The translations under genes and the position numbers were made by a program. Source: CAYRXM01 sp964449465 (GTDB lineage Bacteria; Chloroflexota; Anaerolineae; JAFGEY01). Taken from it: a stretch of DNA of 64,000 nucleotides. The first letter of the stretch is position 1; each line of letters begins with the position of its first letter. The DNA lies in the NCBI GenBank assembly GCA_964449465.1, contig CAYVBK010000011.1, positions 62,001 to 126,000 on the forward strand. The letters run 5' to 3'. Shown here piece after piece: positions 8,224 to 16,455 of this stretch. Below the pieces are notes generated by a model that was not told the DNA's origin, ran no database searches, and saw only the letters and a list, made by a program, of their open reading frames with translations.

Positions 8224-9720
8224 CTATTCTTTTGATCTCAGATGAGGAAACAGCAGCACTTCGCGAATCGAATCCTTGTCGGTGAACAGCATCACCAGAC
8301 GGTCTACGCCGGTGCCAAAGCCGCCGCAGGGCGGCATGCCATATTGCATCGCCCGCAGATAATCCTCATCCAGCGGCTGGGCTTCTTCATCTTCGGGATT
8401 GTACAGCCGCCCCATGTCCAGAAAACGCTGTTCCTGATCCAGCGGGTCGTTCAACTCGCTGAACGCATTGCCACATTCCAGCCCGCCGATGAAAAACTCG
8501 AACCGCTCCACATGGGTGGGATCATCGGGCTTGAGCTTGGCCAGCGGCGAAATGTCGCGGGGATAGTCGAGGATAAAGGTTGGTTGGATCAGGGTGGGTT
8601 CGACCGCGCCCAGCAGCGATTTGTCTACCAGATAGCCCCAGGTGGCGCCCTGTTTGGCCGGCAGACCTTTGGCGCGGATGGCCTGATAGAGCAACTCAGC
8701 GGTAGGATACTGGACGTAATCAATACCGGTGATTTCTATCGCTGCCTGTCGCAAGGTGATTCGCCGCCAGGGTGGAGTGAGGTCAATGGTGTGGCCCTGG
8801 TAGCTGATTTGCGTCTTGCCCACGACCTGTTGAGCTACAAACGCCATCATTTGCTCGGTCAATTCCATGATGCCATGATAGTCCAGGTACGCGGCATAGA
8901 ATTCGAGTTGGGTGAACTCGGGGTTGTGCTTGTAGCTGACCCCCTCGTTTCTAAAATCGCGTCCGATCTCGTACACGCGGTCGTACATACCCACCAACAG
9001 CCGCTTGAGATACAACTCAAACGAGATGCGCAAATAAAGGTCCTGGTGCAGTTGATTGTGGTGGGTGACAAACGGCCGCGCCGCCGCGCCGCCATAGACG
9101 GGCTGCAAGACCGGGGTTTCTACCTCTAAAAAGCCTTGCTCGTCCAAAAACCGGCGCAGTGATTGGATCACCCGCGCCCGGGTGTAAAAAATGGTGCGCA
9201 CATCGGGGTTGACGGCCAGGTCGGCATAGCGCTGGCGGTATCGCCCTTCCACATCAGCAAACGCGCTGAATCGCTGCCCGTCCTTTTCTTTGACTACCGG
9301 CAGTGGCGACAGAGCCTTGGCCAGGATGCGCAGGTAGGTGGCATGCACGGTGACTTCGCCGGTGCGGGTGCGAAACAAATGCCCGCCAAACTGGTAAAAA
9401 TCGCCCAGGTCCGACTGCCGCTTGAACAACTCGAAAGCGGTTTCGTCTTGCACCATATCTTTGCGCACATAGACCTGAAGCACGCCTTCACCATCTTCAA
9501 TATGAGCAAAAATGGATTTGCCCATATCCCGCAGGCTGACCAGGCGACCGGTTACGCTGACATAGATGGGCTGGGCCGGCTCACCTTCACTCGGAAAAGC
9601 GGCGACGGCCTGGCAGGTGGTATGAGTACGCTCGCAACGGGCCGGGTAAGCCTCCACGCCGGCGGCGCGAATTTGCTCCAGCTTTTGGCGTCGGAATTGC
9701 TCCTGGTCGCTCAACACCAT
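8224..9720 (-). CDS. lysS: Lysyl-tRNA synthetase, class II
   Basis: A 498-residue enzyme charging tRNA-Lys. The OB-fold anticodon domain spans about 55-160 (VTGRLVSLRDMGKSIFAHIE). Class II motif 1 is in FLEVETPVLQPVYGGAAARP, motif 2 in FRNEGVSYKHNPEFTQLEFY, and motif 3 in GFGTGVDRLVMLFTD. Length and all motifs match bacterial LysS. GGAG lies 7-11 bases before the ATG. It follows the proximal greA gene by 11 bases, and the two greA genes and lysS form one leftward operon, a common neighbour pairing in bacteria. Confidence 0.97.
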   Translation of the reverse strand: MVLSDQEQFRRQKLEQIRAAGVEAYPARCERTHTTCQAVAAFPSEGEPAQPIYVSVTGRLVSLRDMGKSIFAHIEDGEGVLQVYVRKDMVQDETAFELFKRQSDLGDFYQFGGHLFRTRTGEVTVHATYLRILAKALSPLPVVKEKDGQRFSAFADVEGRYRQRYADLAVNPDVRTIFYTRARVIQSLRRFLDEQGFLEVETPVLQPVYGGAAARPFVTHHNQLHQDLYLRISFELYLKRLLVGMYDRVYEIGRDFRNEGVSYKHNPEFTQLEFYAAYLDYHGIMELTEQMMAFVAQQVVGKTQISYQGHTIDLTPPWRRITLRQAAIEITGIDYVQYPTAELLYQAIRAKGLPAKQGATWGYLVDKSLLGAVEPTLIQPTFILDYPRDISPLAKLKPDDPTHVERFEFFIGGLECGNAFSELNDPLDQEQRFLDMGRLYNPEDEEAQPLDEDYLRAMQYGMPPCGGFGTGVDRLVMLFTDKDSIREVLLFPHLRSKE

Positions 9721-9731
9721 ACTTTTTCTCC

Positions 9732-10202
9732 TTATTCGATGGCTCGCACATAAAAGATGATCGGCCCATCGGGGGCATTGATCTTGATCTGATCGTTGAC
9801 GCGCCGCCCCAACAAGGCCCGCCCCAACGGAGACTCGTTCGAGATATAGCCGCGCGAAGGGTCCGCTTCGGGCGAGCCTACTACGATATATTGTTCGGGC
9901 TCTCCGTCCATTCCTTCGATGATGGTGACGCGACAGCCCAGTTCGACCACACCCCGCACCGGATGCGGTTCAATGATCACCACATTTTTGATAATTTGCT
10001 CCAGTTGAAGGATACGCCCTTCGACAAAAGATTGCTCGTTCTTGGCAATTTCGTAATCGGGGTTTTCCAGCGTCGAAGCCTGCTCCAATGCATCTTGAAG
10101 CTGTTTGATTACCTGTGGACGGCGCACATTGCGCAGCATGTCCAACTCTTGCTCTATTTTCTTGAGGCCTTCTTCCGTCAAAAAAGTGACCTGTTCAACC
10201 AT
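9732..10202 (-). CDS. greA: Transcription elongation factor GreA (copy 1)
   Basis: A 156-residue protein with the GreA two-domain layout: an N-terminal coiled coil from FLTEEGLKKIEQELDML to about residue 75, and a C-terminal FKBP-like domain with SPEADPSRGYISNESPLGRALLGRRVND. GreA inserts its coil tip into the RNA polymerase secondary channel and stimulates cleavage of backtracked RNA. The coil-tip region reads LENPDYEIAKNEQSF, so one acidic residue (Asp) and one Glu are present but not the usual DLSENAEY-type pattern. ATG at 10202 was chosen because AAGGAG lies five bases upstream and excludes the GTG at 10208. Confidence 0.93.
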   Translation of the reverse strand: MVEQVTFLTEEGLKKIEQELDMLRNVRRPQVIKQLQDALEQASTLENPDYEIAKNEQSFVEGRILQLEQIIKNVVIIEPHPVRGVVELGCRVTIIEGMDGEPEQYIVVGSPEADPSRGYISNESPLGRALLGRRVNDQIKINAPDGPIIFYVRAIE

Positions 10203-10285
10203 CCGCACTCCTTGTATCGTTTCAGCGGCGGTCGTGATCTACCGGCATCTCCTCTGCCCTGACCGTGCAACGACCGCGCCCGAGT

Positions 10286-10750
10286 TTAGCGAATTTCCAA
10301 AATCTTGAATACGGTCACCCCGTTGGGGGTGCTAACCTGGACTGTATCGCCGACGCGCCGTCCCAGCAGCATTTTGCCCAGAGGCGATTCGTTCGAGATG
10401 CGGCCTTCGGTGGGGTTGGCCTCATCCGAACCGACCAGTTGAAATGTCTCCGGATCATAGGTATCTTCTTGCACCACTACCGTAGAGCCGAGCATAACGG
10501 CGCCGCTGAATTGGGTGCTGTCAATGATCTCGGCGCGTTTGAGTATCTCTTCCAGGGCAATGATGCGTCCTTCGAGAAAAGCCTGCTCCAGTTTGGCCGT
10601 CTCATAGCCGGCATTCTCGCTGACATCGCCATCCTCCTTGGCGATCCGAATCTGGTCGGCAATTTCGGCTCGTTTGACCGTGCGCAAATAATGCAGTTCT
10701 TGTTCCAGCTTGGCATACCCCTCGCGCGTCAAAAATCGGGTGTCTGACAT
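10286..10750 (-). CDS. greA: Transcription elongation factor GreA (copy 2)
   Basis: A 154-residue GreA. It keeps the canonical catalytic tip, EDGDVSENAGYETAK, in which the acidic residues coordinate the second Mg in the polymerase active site. The C-terminal domain has SDEANPTEGRISNESPLGKMLLGRRVGD. Compared with the adjacent copy its tip is more standard, so this is probably the main cleavage factor and the downstream copy is specialised. ATG at 10750 is preferred over GTG 10756. The gene is separated from its likely promoter (10951-10979) by a leader and an intrinsic terminator, suggesting attenuation. Confidence 0.95.
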   Translation of the reverse strand: MSDTRFLTREGYAKLEQELHYLRTVKRAEIADQIRIAKEDGDVSENAGYETAKLEQAFLEGRIIALEEILKRAEIIDSTQFSGAVMLGSTVVVQEDTYDPETFQLVGSDEANPTEGRISNESPLGKMLLGRRVGDTVQVSTPNGVTVFKILEIR

Positions 10751-10774
10751 ATCCACTAACCTTTTGCTTTCTCA

Positions 10775-10791
10775 CCTGCCGGCCCGGCAGG
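10775..10791. repeat. GC-rich palindrome ahead of greA copy 2
   Basis: CCTGCCGG (10775-10782) and CCGGCAGG (10784-10791) form a perfect inverted repeat around one base. It lies about 25 bases upstream of the start codon and between it and the terminator at 10829-10851. It could be a hairpin in the mRNA or a protein site; nothing distinguishes these. Confidence 0.4.
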
Positions 10792-10819
10792 CCGGTTACA
10801 GCCTGACCGAGACCAACTA

Positions 10820-10851
10820 AAATAAAAAGCGTCGCGCTGACCTAGCGACGC
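10820..10851 (-). terminator. Intrinsic terminator upstream of greA copy 2 / downstream of acpS
   Basis: On the minus strand the stem GCGTCGC/GCGACGC (10851-10845 and 10835-10829, loop of nine bases) is followed by TTTTTATTTT (10828-10819). It can end acpS-operon transcripts and would also stop transcripts from the promoter at 10951-10979 unless they read through into greA. Confidence 0.8.
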
Positions 10852-10944
10852 AATTCCTTTTGGGCCAGGAAGCCTGATCATCAACCTGACAGGGTTAATG
10901 TTGACCTCCATTTGCCTGACCGGTTTCATTGTAAGAAACGATCG
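10820..10944 (-). ncRNA. Candidate greA leader RNA
   Basis: A leftward transcript from the promoter at 10951-10979 would begin near 10944 and reach the terminator at 10820-10851, making an RNA of roughly 125 bases before the greA gene. The leader contains several GTCAGG/GATCAGG-like blocks that could pair alternatively. A short in-frame reading with an ATG at 10929 exists, but I cannot show that it is translated. The E. coli greA leader (GraL) has a comparable promoter-terminator-gene layout; sequence similarity is not claimed. Confidence 0.35.
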
Positions 10945-10950
10945 CAGCAG

Positions 10951-10979
10951 ATTATATCCTAAATTTCCGACTTTGTAAA
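10951..10979 (-). promoter_or_regulatory. Strong promoter for the greA-greA-lysS operon leader
   Basis: On the minus strand TTTACA (10979-10974), a 17-base spacer and perfect TATAAT (10956-10951). It lies in the 308-base gap between acpS and greA, about 200 bases from the greA start, with the terminator between them. Confidence 0.7.
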
Positions 10980-11058
10980 ATGCGCTTTTTATTGAGGCGC
11001 ATCTTGTTTGGCCGGGTTGTTGATGATTTGGCTGCCCCCACGCGCCCAACGTCGCCAT

Positions 11059-11451
11059 TTATTCGGGCTCGATGTGAGCAGCGACGACCATAGCGATGGC
11101 GTGCGTCTGGCTGTGCGACAGGCTGATGGCCCAGTGATTGAGGCCAATCTGGGCGGACAGATCGGCGGCAAGGCCATGCAGCCGGATCATCGGCTTGCCC
11201 AGCGGGTCAGAGCAGACCTGAACATCTTGCCAGGTCAGGCCGCCGCCCCAGCCAATGCCGACGCCTAGGGCTTTGGAGACGGCTTCTTTGGCCGCAAAGC
11301 GGGCGGCCAAAGAGGGGATACGTCCTCGACACGCGGCAATCTCTTCGGGGGTGTACACGCGCTGCAAAAACCGGTCGCCCCATCGCTGCACCATGTTGGC
11401 GATCCGCTCGATCTCGATCAGGTCTACGCCCACCGACAAGGGGAGCATCAT
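11059..11451 (-). CDS. acpS: Holo-[acyl-carrier-protein] synthase
   Basis: A 130-residue AcpS-type phosphopantetheinyl transferase, which moves the 4'-phosphopantetheine of CoA to acyl carrier protein. The metal-binding motif GVDLIEIERI is at residues 8-17, and the second motif RFAAKEAVSKALG follows near residue 50. The end SLSHSQTHAIAMVVA matches the family. The start is the ATG at 11451 (or 11448), one base after the stop of the FAD oxidoreductase. An open frame continues further upstream but only inside that gene. It is the last gene of the leftward tilS operon and ends about 210 bases before a terminator. Confidence 0.95.
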   Translation of the reverse strand: MMLPLSVGVDLIEIERIANMVQRWGDRFLQRVYTPEEIAACRGRIPSLAARFAAKEAVSKALGVGIGWGGGLTWQDVQVCSDPLGKPMIRLHGLAADLSAQIGLNHWAISLSHSQTHAIAMVVAAHIEPE

Positions 11452-11452
11452 T

Positions 11453-12733
11453 TCAACGCCCCATCGCTGCCGCCGCCCGCTGCCCCAATTCGACGGCAAA
11501 GTTGGTGCCGCGATCCCAGGGGTAGACGTGATGCAGGCAGGCCCAATAGATGTTGGGCAGAATAGGACTGTCGGCAGAGGGCACGCGCTGCGAATGATGA
11601 ACCTCTGGCACGGGTTGGGCATACGGCTCGTGAAAGGCCCACCGCGCTCTCACCCAACCATCCTCAAAAGCCGGCTGTACCTGGGTCAGCGCAGAACGAT
11701 AGCGATCATACAGGGCATCGGCGTCCATGCTCATTTCCGGCGCATCGTCCGGCAGGTAATCGCCCAGGTAGACAATGACATCGCCGCCATAGTGCGCCCG
11801 ATCTTGATAGTTGGTGTGTTCGACCATCGAGAGGCACGGAAATTGACCGGCCGGCAGGTTGAGCCAGTAGGTGCCGTCGGTCAGCACCGAATGGCGTAGG
11901 GCCAGCACCAGCACCGCCGCGCCCATTGATTTGAGCCGGGCCAGGTCTTGCCGATAATAGTCGGGTAGATGGGTGACGATTTGGCCCAACGCCCCCGGCG
12001 ACACGGTCAACAGAACACGATCAAACGTTTCGCCAGTCTCGTTACGCAGCAGCACCGCCACCTGATCGCCGGCCTGTGCCACCTGCCGCACCAGCGCCGA
12101 CAGGAAAACTCGCCCGCCGTGCTGCTGTACGGCCTGGCTCAGCCGCTCGATCAGGGTTTGAAATCCGCCCTGTGGATAGCCCAATGAGGGGGTGCGCGCC
12201 GCGAAACGCGCCCATAGCCAGGCCATGTTGACCCGGTCAAAATGAGATTTGAATTTGCCGCGCAGCATGGGCTCCCACACCTGGCGATAGCCCCGTTGCC
12301 CCATGGCCCGCTGCGCCCACTCGTGCGCAGTGACATGCTCCAGGCGCACACCATCACGCACCAGGTATTTCAACCAGGCCACGGCCAGCCCAATGCGCAG
12401 ATTGTCGTAAAAGGGCAGGTTGGGATACAGGGCCACGCCCACCGGATTGTCATACACATAAGGCCGCCCGTTGACCCACATCGAGGTCTTGGGGCGGCTA
12501 AAGGTCAGCGGCACGCCCAATTCGGCAGCCAGGGCTATGATGGCGCGGTCGCCGCCAAAAACGTGCCGATAGAACCGATCCAGCGGCCACTCCCATTCCG
12601 AAACTGAAAACCCCGATGACAGCCCACCAACCTGCGCCTCGGCCTCATAGACCACCACCTGATGTCCTTGTTTGCTCAACTGATATGCTGCGGTCAGGCC
12701 GGTAAATCCGCCGCCGACGATGCCGATTTTCAT
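11453..12733 (-). CDS. FAD-dependent oxidoreductase (paralogue of the 1955-3274 gene)
   Basis: A 426-residue protein with the Rossmann motif IGIVGGGFTGLTAAYQL, then VYEAEAQVGGLSSGF, and a C-terminal FAD contact YPWDRGTNFAVELGQRAA. It is the same family as the 1955 gene, with matching internal blocks such as WEPMLRGKF and YPQGGFQTLIERL. Substrate is unknown. ATG at 12733 has GGAGGAG upstream. It sits between the LuxR-Kelch gene and acpS with short gaps, so it is co-transcribed with them. Members of this family often occur near glycan or isoprenoid genes, but these neighbours do not settle the substrate. Confidence 0.85.
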   Translation of the reverse strand: MKIGIVGGGFTGLTAAYQLSKQGHQVVVYEAEAQVGGLSSGFSVSEWEWPLDRFYRHVFGGDRAIIALAAELGVPLTFSRPKTSMWVNGRPYVYDNPVGVALYPNLPFYDNLRIGLAVAWLKYLVRDGVRLEHVTAHEWAQRAMGQRGYRQVWEPMLRGKFKSHFDRVNMAWLWARFAARTPSLGYPQGGFQTLIERLSQAVQQHGGRVFLSALVRQVAQAGDQVAVLLRNETGETFDRVLLTVSPGALGQIVTHLPDYYRQDLARLKSMGAAVLVLALRHSVLTDGTYWLNLPAGQFPCLSMVEHTNYQDRAHYGGDVIVYLGDYLPDDAPEMSMDADALYDRYRSALTQVQPAFEDGWVRARWAFHEPYAQPVPEVHHSQRVPSADSPILPNIYWACLHHVYPWDRGTNFAVELGQRAAAAMGR

Positions 12734-12797
12734 GACGTTCTCCTCCAATAGACGTGATGCAGCGCAGATTTCGACAGGCTCAATCTGCACCGTTAGT

Positions 12798-14339
12798 TTA
12801 TTGCATCTGGCTCATGGGCAAATAGACGCGATAGACCACCCGATAGGCAAAGGTGTCGCCCAGCAAATCGCCATTCCAACCGCCAACGGCATACAGCGAA
12901 GCCTGCCATGACACCAGCCCCAAATTGCGCCATTCTTGTAAAAAAGGTGAGGCAAAAGTTTGCCATACATCCCGGTTGGGATCCTCTGCTCCCAGGCCAA
13001 GATACTCGTTTTCGACCAAATAGTTTTCCCAGCCGCCGCCGATGGCGTACAACCGATCTTCTACCGTCGCCACAGCCACGCCGCCGCGCGGGGCACGCAG
13101 GTCGGGACAATGGCTCCATCGGTTGGTTTGTGGATCGTACACCGTACAGGCAGCCAGTTCAGATTGTCCATCATAGCCGCCCAGCACATAGATGCGCCCT
13201 TGTACAACGCCGGCGCCGGCAAATGCGCGCGGCGAGGGCATTTCGGCCAGGGTGGACCATTGTTCGGTAGCCGGATCGTAGCGAAAAGCCGTTGCCTGGT
13301 ATGCGCTGCCGTTCCAGCCGCCCAGCAGGTATAACTGATTGTCGTAGACGGCTATGGCATAGGCGCACAGCGGCCGGGGCAACGAGGGGCCGGTCAACCA
13401 CTGGCCCGACGGAGCGTCGAGAATTTGCATTTTGTCGCTGACCTCACCGCCGCTCAGACTGCCGCCAGGCATATAGATGCGCTGGCCCAATGTCGCCGCG
13501 CTCACATTGGCGGCGGCCCAGAGCAGGTTGGGACCGCGCTGCCAGCTCTCGGATAGGGGCAGCGCATACACCTCGACGGCATCACTGACGCCGCTAGATG
13601 CCTCACCGCCGATGGCATAGAGGCGATCTTGCCACACAGCCACGGCCAGCCGACTGCGCGGAACGGATAATCGGGCCATACGCTGCCAGCGCGAGGTGTG
13701 GCTGGAATGACTGCGGCTGCTGGTGCCCAGATCGGAAATGGTCTGATCGGGCAAGGTCTGGGCTGGCCAGGTGGCCCAGATGCCGCCCAGCACAATCAGC
13801 GCGGCCACGGCCAGGTAAATGCGCTGCCACAGAGCCAGAGAGCGGGGGCGGGCATGCCTCACCACGTCCGGCGCGGCCGATGCTGCGGTGATAGGGGTAA
13901 GGGCGGTAGACTCCACCGCCGCGGTAGACTCCACCGCCGCGGTAGACTCCACCGCCGCGGTAGACTCCACCGCCGCGGTAGATCCGGCAACGGGCACCAT
14001 GGCAGCAGGCCCTGTAACGACCAGGTCTACCATCGCCGGCTCTATCGTTGTGAGGTCGGTCATTTCCTCCGGCTCGGCCGGAGAAGGCATTGTCGGCGCT
14101 GACGGGCTGGCAGCATCAAAAGTGAACACCACTACCCAGCCCTGCTGAATGGCCACCATCGTGGCTTCGGTGCGTGAACGTACATTGAGCTTGGTATAGA
14201 TATTGCGCAGGTGCACTTTGACCGTGTTGGGGCTGATGTACATGGCCCGAGCGATTTCCACGTTACTCAATCCCTGACTGAGCAGCCGCAGCAACTCGAT
14301 CTCGCGCTCACTCGGTTTTTCTATCAGTTCCTCAGGCAT
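12798..14339 (-). CDS. Membrane-anchored LuxR-type regulator with extracytoplasmic Kelch propeller
   Basis: About 513 residues. The N-terminus is a LuxR/GerE helix-turn-helix (SEREIELLRLLSQGLSNVEIA, then ISPNTVKVHLRNIYTKL, to about residue 66). A Ser/Thr/Ala/Pro linker follows with four STAAVE repeats (residues about 120-146), then a single membrane segment at about 174-191 (IYLAVAALIVLGGIWATW), preceded by Arg/His-rich residues, so the N-terminus is inside. The rest is a Kelch beta-propeller with repeated YAIGGxx, YLLGGWNG and YVLGGYDG blocks. This gives a ToxR-like one-piece membrane regulator. No receiver domain is present. ATG 14339 is preferred because AGGTGA lies eight bases upstream; GTG 14351 is an alternative. 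Confidence 0.9.
   Translation of the reverse strand: MPEELIEKPSEREIELLRLLSQGLSNVEIARAMYISPNTVKVHLRNIYTKLNVRSRTEATMVAIQQGWVVVFTFDAASPSAPTMPSPAEPEEMTDLTTIEPAMVDLVVTGPAAMVPVAGSTAAVESTAAVESTAAVESTAAVESTALTPITAASAAPDVVRHARPRSLALWQRIYLAVAALIVLGGIWATWPAQTLPDQTISDLGTSSRSHSSHTSRWQRMARLSVPRSRLAVAVWQDRLYAIGGEASSGVSDAVEVYALPLSESWQRGPNLLWAAANVSAATLGQRIYMPGGSLSGGEVSDKMQILDAPSGQWLTGPSLPRPLCAYAIAVYDNQLYLLGGWNGSAYQATAFRYDPATEQWSTLAEMPSPRAFAGAGVVQGRIYVLGGYDGQSELAACTVYDPQTNRWSHCPDLRAPRGGVAVATVEDRLYAIGGGWENYLVENEYLGLGAEDPNRDVWQTFASPFLQEWRNLGLVSWQASLYAVGGWNGDLLGDTFAYRVVYRVYLPMSQMQ
13905..13976. repeat. Four perfect 18-bp tandem repeats
   Basis: GGTAGACTCCACCGCCGC is repeated four times without a mismatch, with a partial fifth unit. 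It encodes STAAVE units in the linker of the LuxR-Kelch protein. Perfect identity suggests recent expansion; the unit is a multiple of three, so copy changes keep the frame. Confidence 0.95.
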
Positions 14340-14343
14340 GCTC

Positions 14344-15843
14344 TCATTCACCTGTTTTTTCGGCTCTGGTCAGAGCTATTTCGACCACCCGGCGAGTCTG
14401 TGCGGTGATTTTGGCCCGCTCATCCACCCGCCAGCCGCACACCCACATGATCTCGTCGTCCTGACGCGCCAACAAAGGCACTCGATCTCGCCACCAGGCC
14501 GGCGTCCGCGCATTGATCAGCAGATCGCTGACCTGCTTGGTGTGGCCGCCTAGCCCCAGAGGATAAAACCGGTCGCCGGGTCGCCGCCGCCGCAATGACA
14601 GGACCGGTCCCACGGCGTCGGCATCCAGCCATGCCCGCCAGGGGTCGTCATTCTGCGCCCACCCGGCCGGCATGTCGCCGACATCCAGCAGACAAACCTC
14701 GACCCGACCACCATCGGGCAATTGGGTCTGCCCCGGCACGTTCAAGGCCAGGCAATCCACCGACATGGCCGGAAAATCGGGCGGCGGCGCAAAATCCTCG
14801 TCGGCGATCCATATTGTAGCATAACCTACCGTCAACATCACCCGACGGGGCAGCATGGCCTGATCGCCCACCTGTCCATGTCGAGCCACCCGGATGGCCG
14901 CTTCGATGTGTTCAAAATGGACATCGCGCAGGCTCCAGCGCAATTGCTGCATGGCACGGCGCAAGGTGGCCCGCTGCAATGCCGGGTGCAGCAATTGCCA
15001 GGCCGCCTTGTCCAGCATCACCGCATGTTCCCCACTCTGCCGAACCACCGACTGCCAGGCCTGGTCGCCCAACATACACAGCAGATCGTAATCCTGACGG
15101 ATCACCTGGGCGCTGCGACACAAGATTTGCCGAAAATGGGGGCGAAATTCGGCCTCCAGATAGGGTAACAGTTCGTGGCGCAAGCGGTTGCGAAAAAAAG
15201 TAGTGTCCAGGTTAGAGCGATCAAAGCGCGGCGACAGGCCGTGCCGCCGGCAGTATTGTTCAATGTCGGTGCGCGGCGTGTACAGCAATGGCCGAATCAA
15301 CACTGGCGAATCGGGCAGCGGCCGGTCTTCCCACAGCCGCAGATCCGACAGCGACGTAGCCGGCAGCATGCCGCGCAGCCCACCCAAACCGGCTCCGCGC
15401 AGCCAGTGCATCAACACCGTCTCGCTTTGGTCGTCGGCATGATGCCCCACGGCGATGCGGGTAGCCTGCACATTCCGGGCCACCTGCCGCAGAAACTCGT
15501 ACCGCTCACGTCGCGCCGCCTCTTCCAGAGCCAGCCTGCGCTGTTGCGCCGCCGCTCGCACATCGCGCCGCTCGACCACGCAGGGAATCTCCCAATCGGC
15601 GGCCAGGTCTTGCACAAACCGGGCGTCGGCGTCGGCATCGGCGCCGCGCAGCAAATGGTTGAGGTGAGCGGCGCACAGTTCAATGCCCAGCCGGCTGCGG
15701 CAGGCGCGCAGCACATGCAGCAGGCACAGCGAATCGGGGCCGCCCGACACGCCCACCACCACCGTGTCGCCGCGCCGAATCAAATGCTCTTGCTCGATCA
15801 AGCGCATCACCGCCCGCTGCACCGGGTCGGATAAATCGCTCAT
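14344..15843 (-). CDS. tilS: tRNA(Ile)-lysidine synthetase
   Basis: A 499-residue TilS, which converts C34 of tRNA-Ile(CAU) to lysidine so that it reads AUA. The PP-loop SGGPDS is at residues 33-38. AVGHHADDQSETVLMHWLRG gives the adenylation region, and PRTDIEQYCRRHGLSPRFDR the family-typical follow-on. The C-terminal TilS domain is present with RRRRPGDRFYPLGLGGHTK. GAGGTGG precedes the ATG. It overlaps the start of the LuxR-Kelch gene by up to eight bases and leads the leftward operon tilS, LuxR-Kelch, FAD oxidoreductase, acpS. Confidence 0.96.
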   Translation of the reverse strand: MSDLSDPVQRAVMRLIEQEHLIRRGDTVVVGVSGGPDSLCLLHVLRACRSRLGIELCAAHLNHLLRGADADADARFVQDLAADWEIPCVVERRDVRAAAQQRRLALEEAARRERYEFLRQVARNVQATRIAVGHHADDQSETVLMHWLRGAGLGGLRGMLPATSLSDLRLWEDRPLPDSPVLIRPLLYTPRTDIEQYCRRHGLSPRFDRSNLDTTFFRNRLRHELLPYLEAEFRPHFRQILCRSAQVIRQDYDLLCMLGDQAWQSVVRQSGEHAVMLDKAAWQLLHPALQRATLRRAMQQLRWSLRDVHFEHIEAAIRVARHGQVGDQAMLPRRVMLTVGYATIWIADEDFAPPPDFPAMSVDCLALNVPGQTQLPDGGRVEVCLLDVGDMPAGWAQNDDPWRAWLDADAVGPVLSLRRRRPGDRFYPLGLGGHTKQVSDLLINARTPAWWRDRVPLLARQDDEIMWVCGWRVDERAKITAQTRRVVEIALTRAEKTGE

Positions 15844-15924
15844 CGTTTGCCACCTCTACCAAAAGCTGATATACTGAACCTGTTTGTGTACAATTTTATC
15901 ATCACGACAAATCAAGGAGAGCGG

Positions 15925-16455
15925 ATGAGTTCTTTTAATCTGTTAACTGGTGGTACGACAGTGCAGTTTAGCCTGGAAAACAGCTTTCCGCTGCTGACCG
16001 AGCGTTACGCCGCCTCTGACGCCGGGGTGGTCGAGATCAAGGGGTTGTTCAATCAAAAAGCTCATCTCGAAACGCTGCACGGCCAGAAATACCGCATGCG
16101 CTCACCGCGCCGCGATCCACGCTACCTGAACCAACTGGTTTACCCCATCGTGCAATTGCCCGGCCAGGTTGAGGTGTTTTGTCTACGCACGCCTATGATC
16201 ACCCGATCGGAACAGCGGAGTATGCCCTTGCTGCGATTTGTCACCCTGCTAGATGACGAGTCTTTTGTATTCAAGCGAACGGGGCAAAACCGCCGCGAGT
16301 TTGAGGTGTGGGACGGTATGGAAATTCAGCGGTTGGTTCAGCGGGGCGCGACGCCCAAACTGGTAGCCGATGCGATGGTGCTGCAAGATGTCCCCGATGT
16401 GCTGGTGCTGCTCTTGCCCTGGCTGGACAGTCAGAGCATCGCTTCGCATCAATAG
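15925..16455 (+). CDS. Conserved-looking protein of unknown function
   Basis: A 176-residue soluble protein without signal peptide or membrane segment. It is unlike anything I can name. Visible blocks are LSLENSFPLLTERY-like N-terminal text, KYRMRSPRRDPRYLNQL, and a C-terminal stretch LVQRGATPKLVADAMVLQDV. The composition is ordinary and the frame is solid, with AAGGAGAG six to eleven bases before the ATG. It stands alone on the plus strand, divergent from tilS, and overlaps the end of the convergent sugar transferase by seven bases. The overlap and good ribosome site argue it is real. Confidence 0.7.
   Translation: MSSFNLLTGGTTVQFSLENSFPLLTERYAASDAGVVEIKGLFNQKAHLETLHGQKYRMRSPRRDPRYLNQLVYPIVQLPGQVEVFCLRTPMITRSEQRSMPLLRFVTLLDDESFVFKRTGQNRREFEVWDGMEIQRLVQRGATPKLVADAMVLQDVPDVLVLLLPWLDSQSIASHQ

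Noticed and set aside
13905..13976. Short repeats considered as a CRISPR array
   Set aside because: Units are directly adjacent with no spacers and are in frame within a gene.
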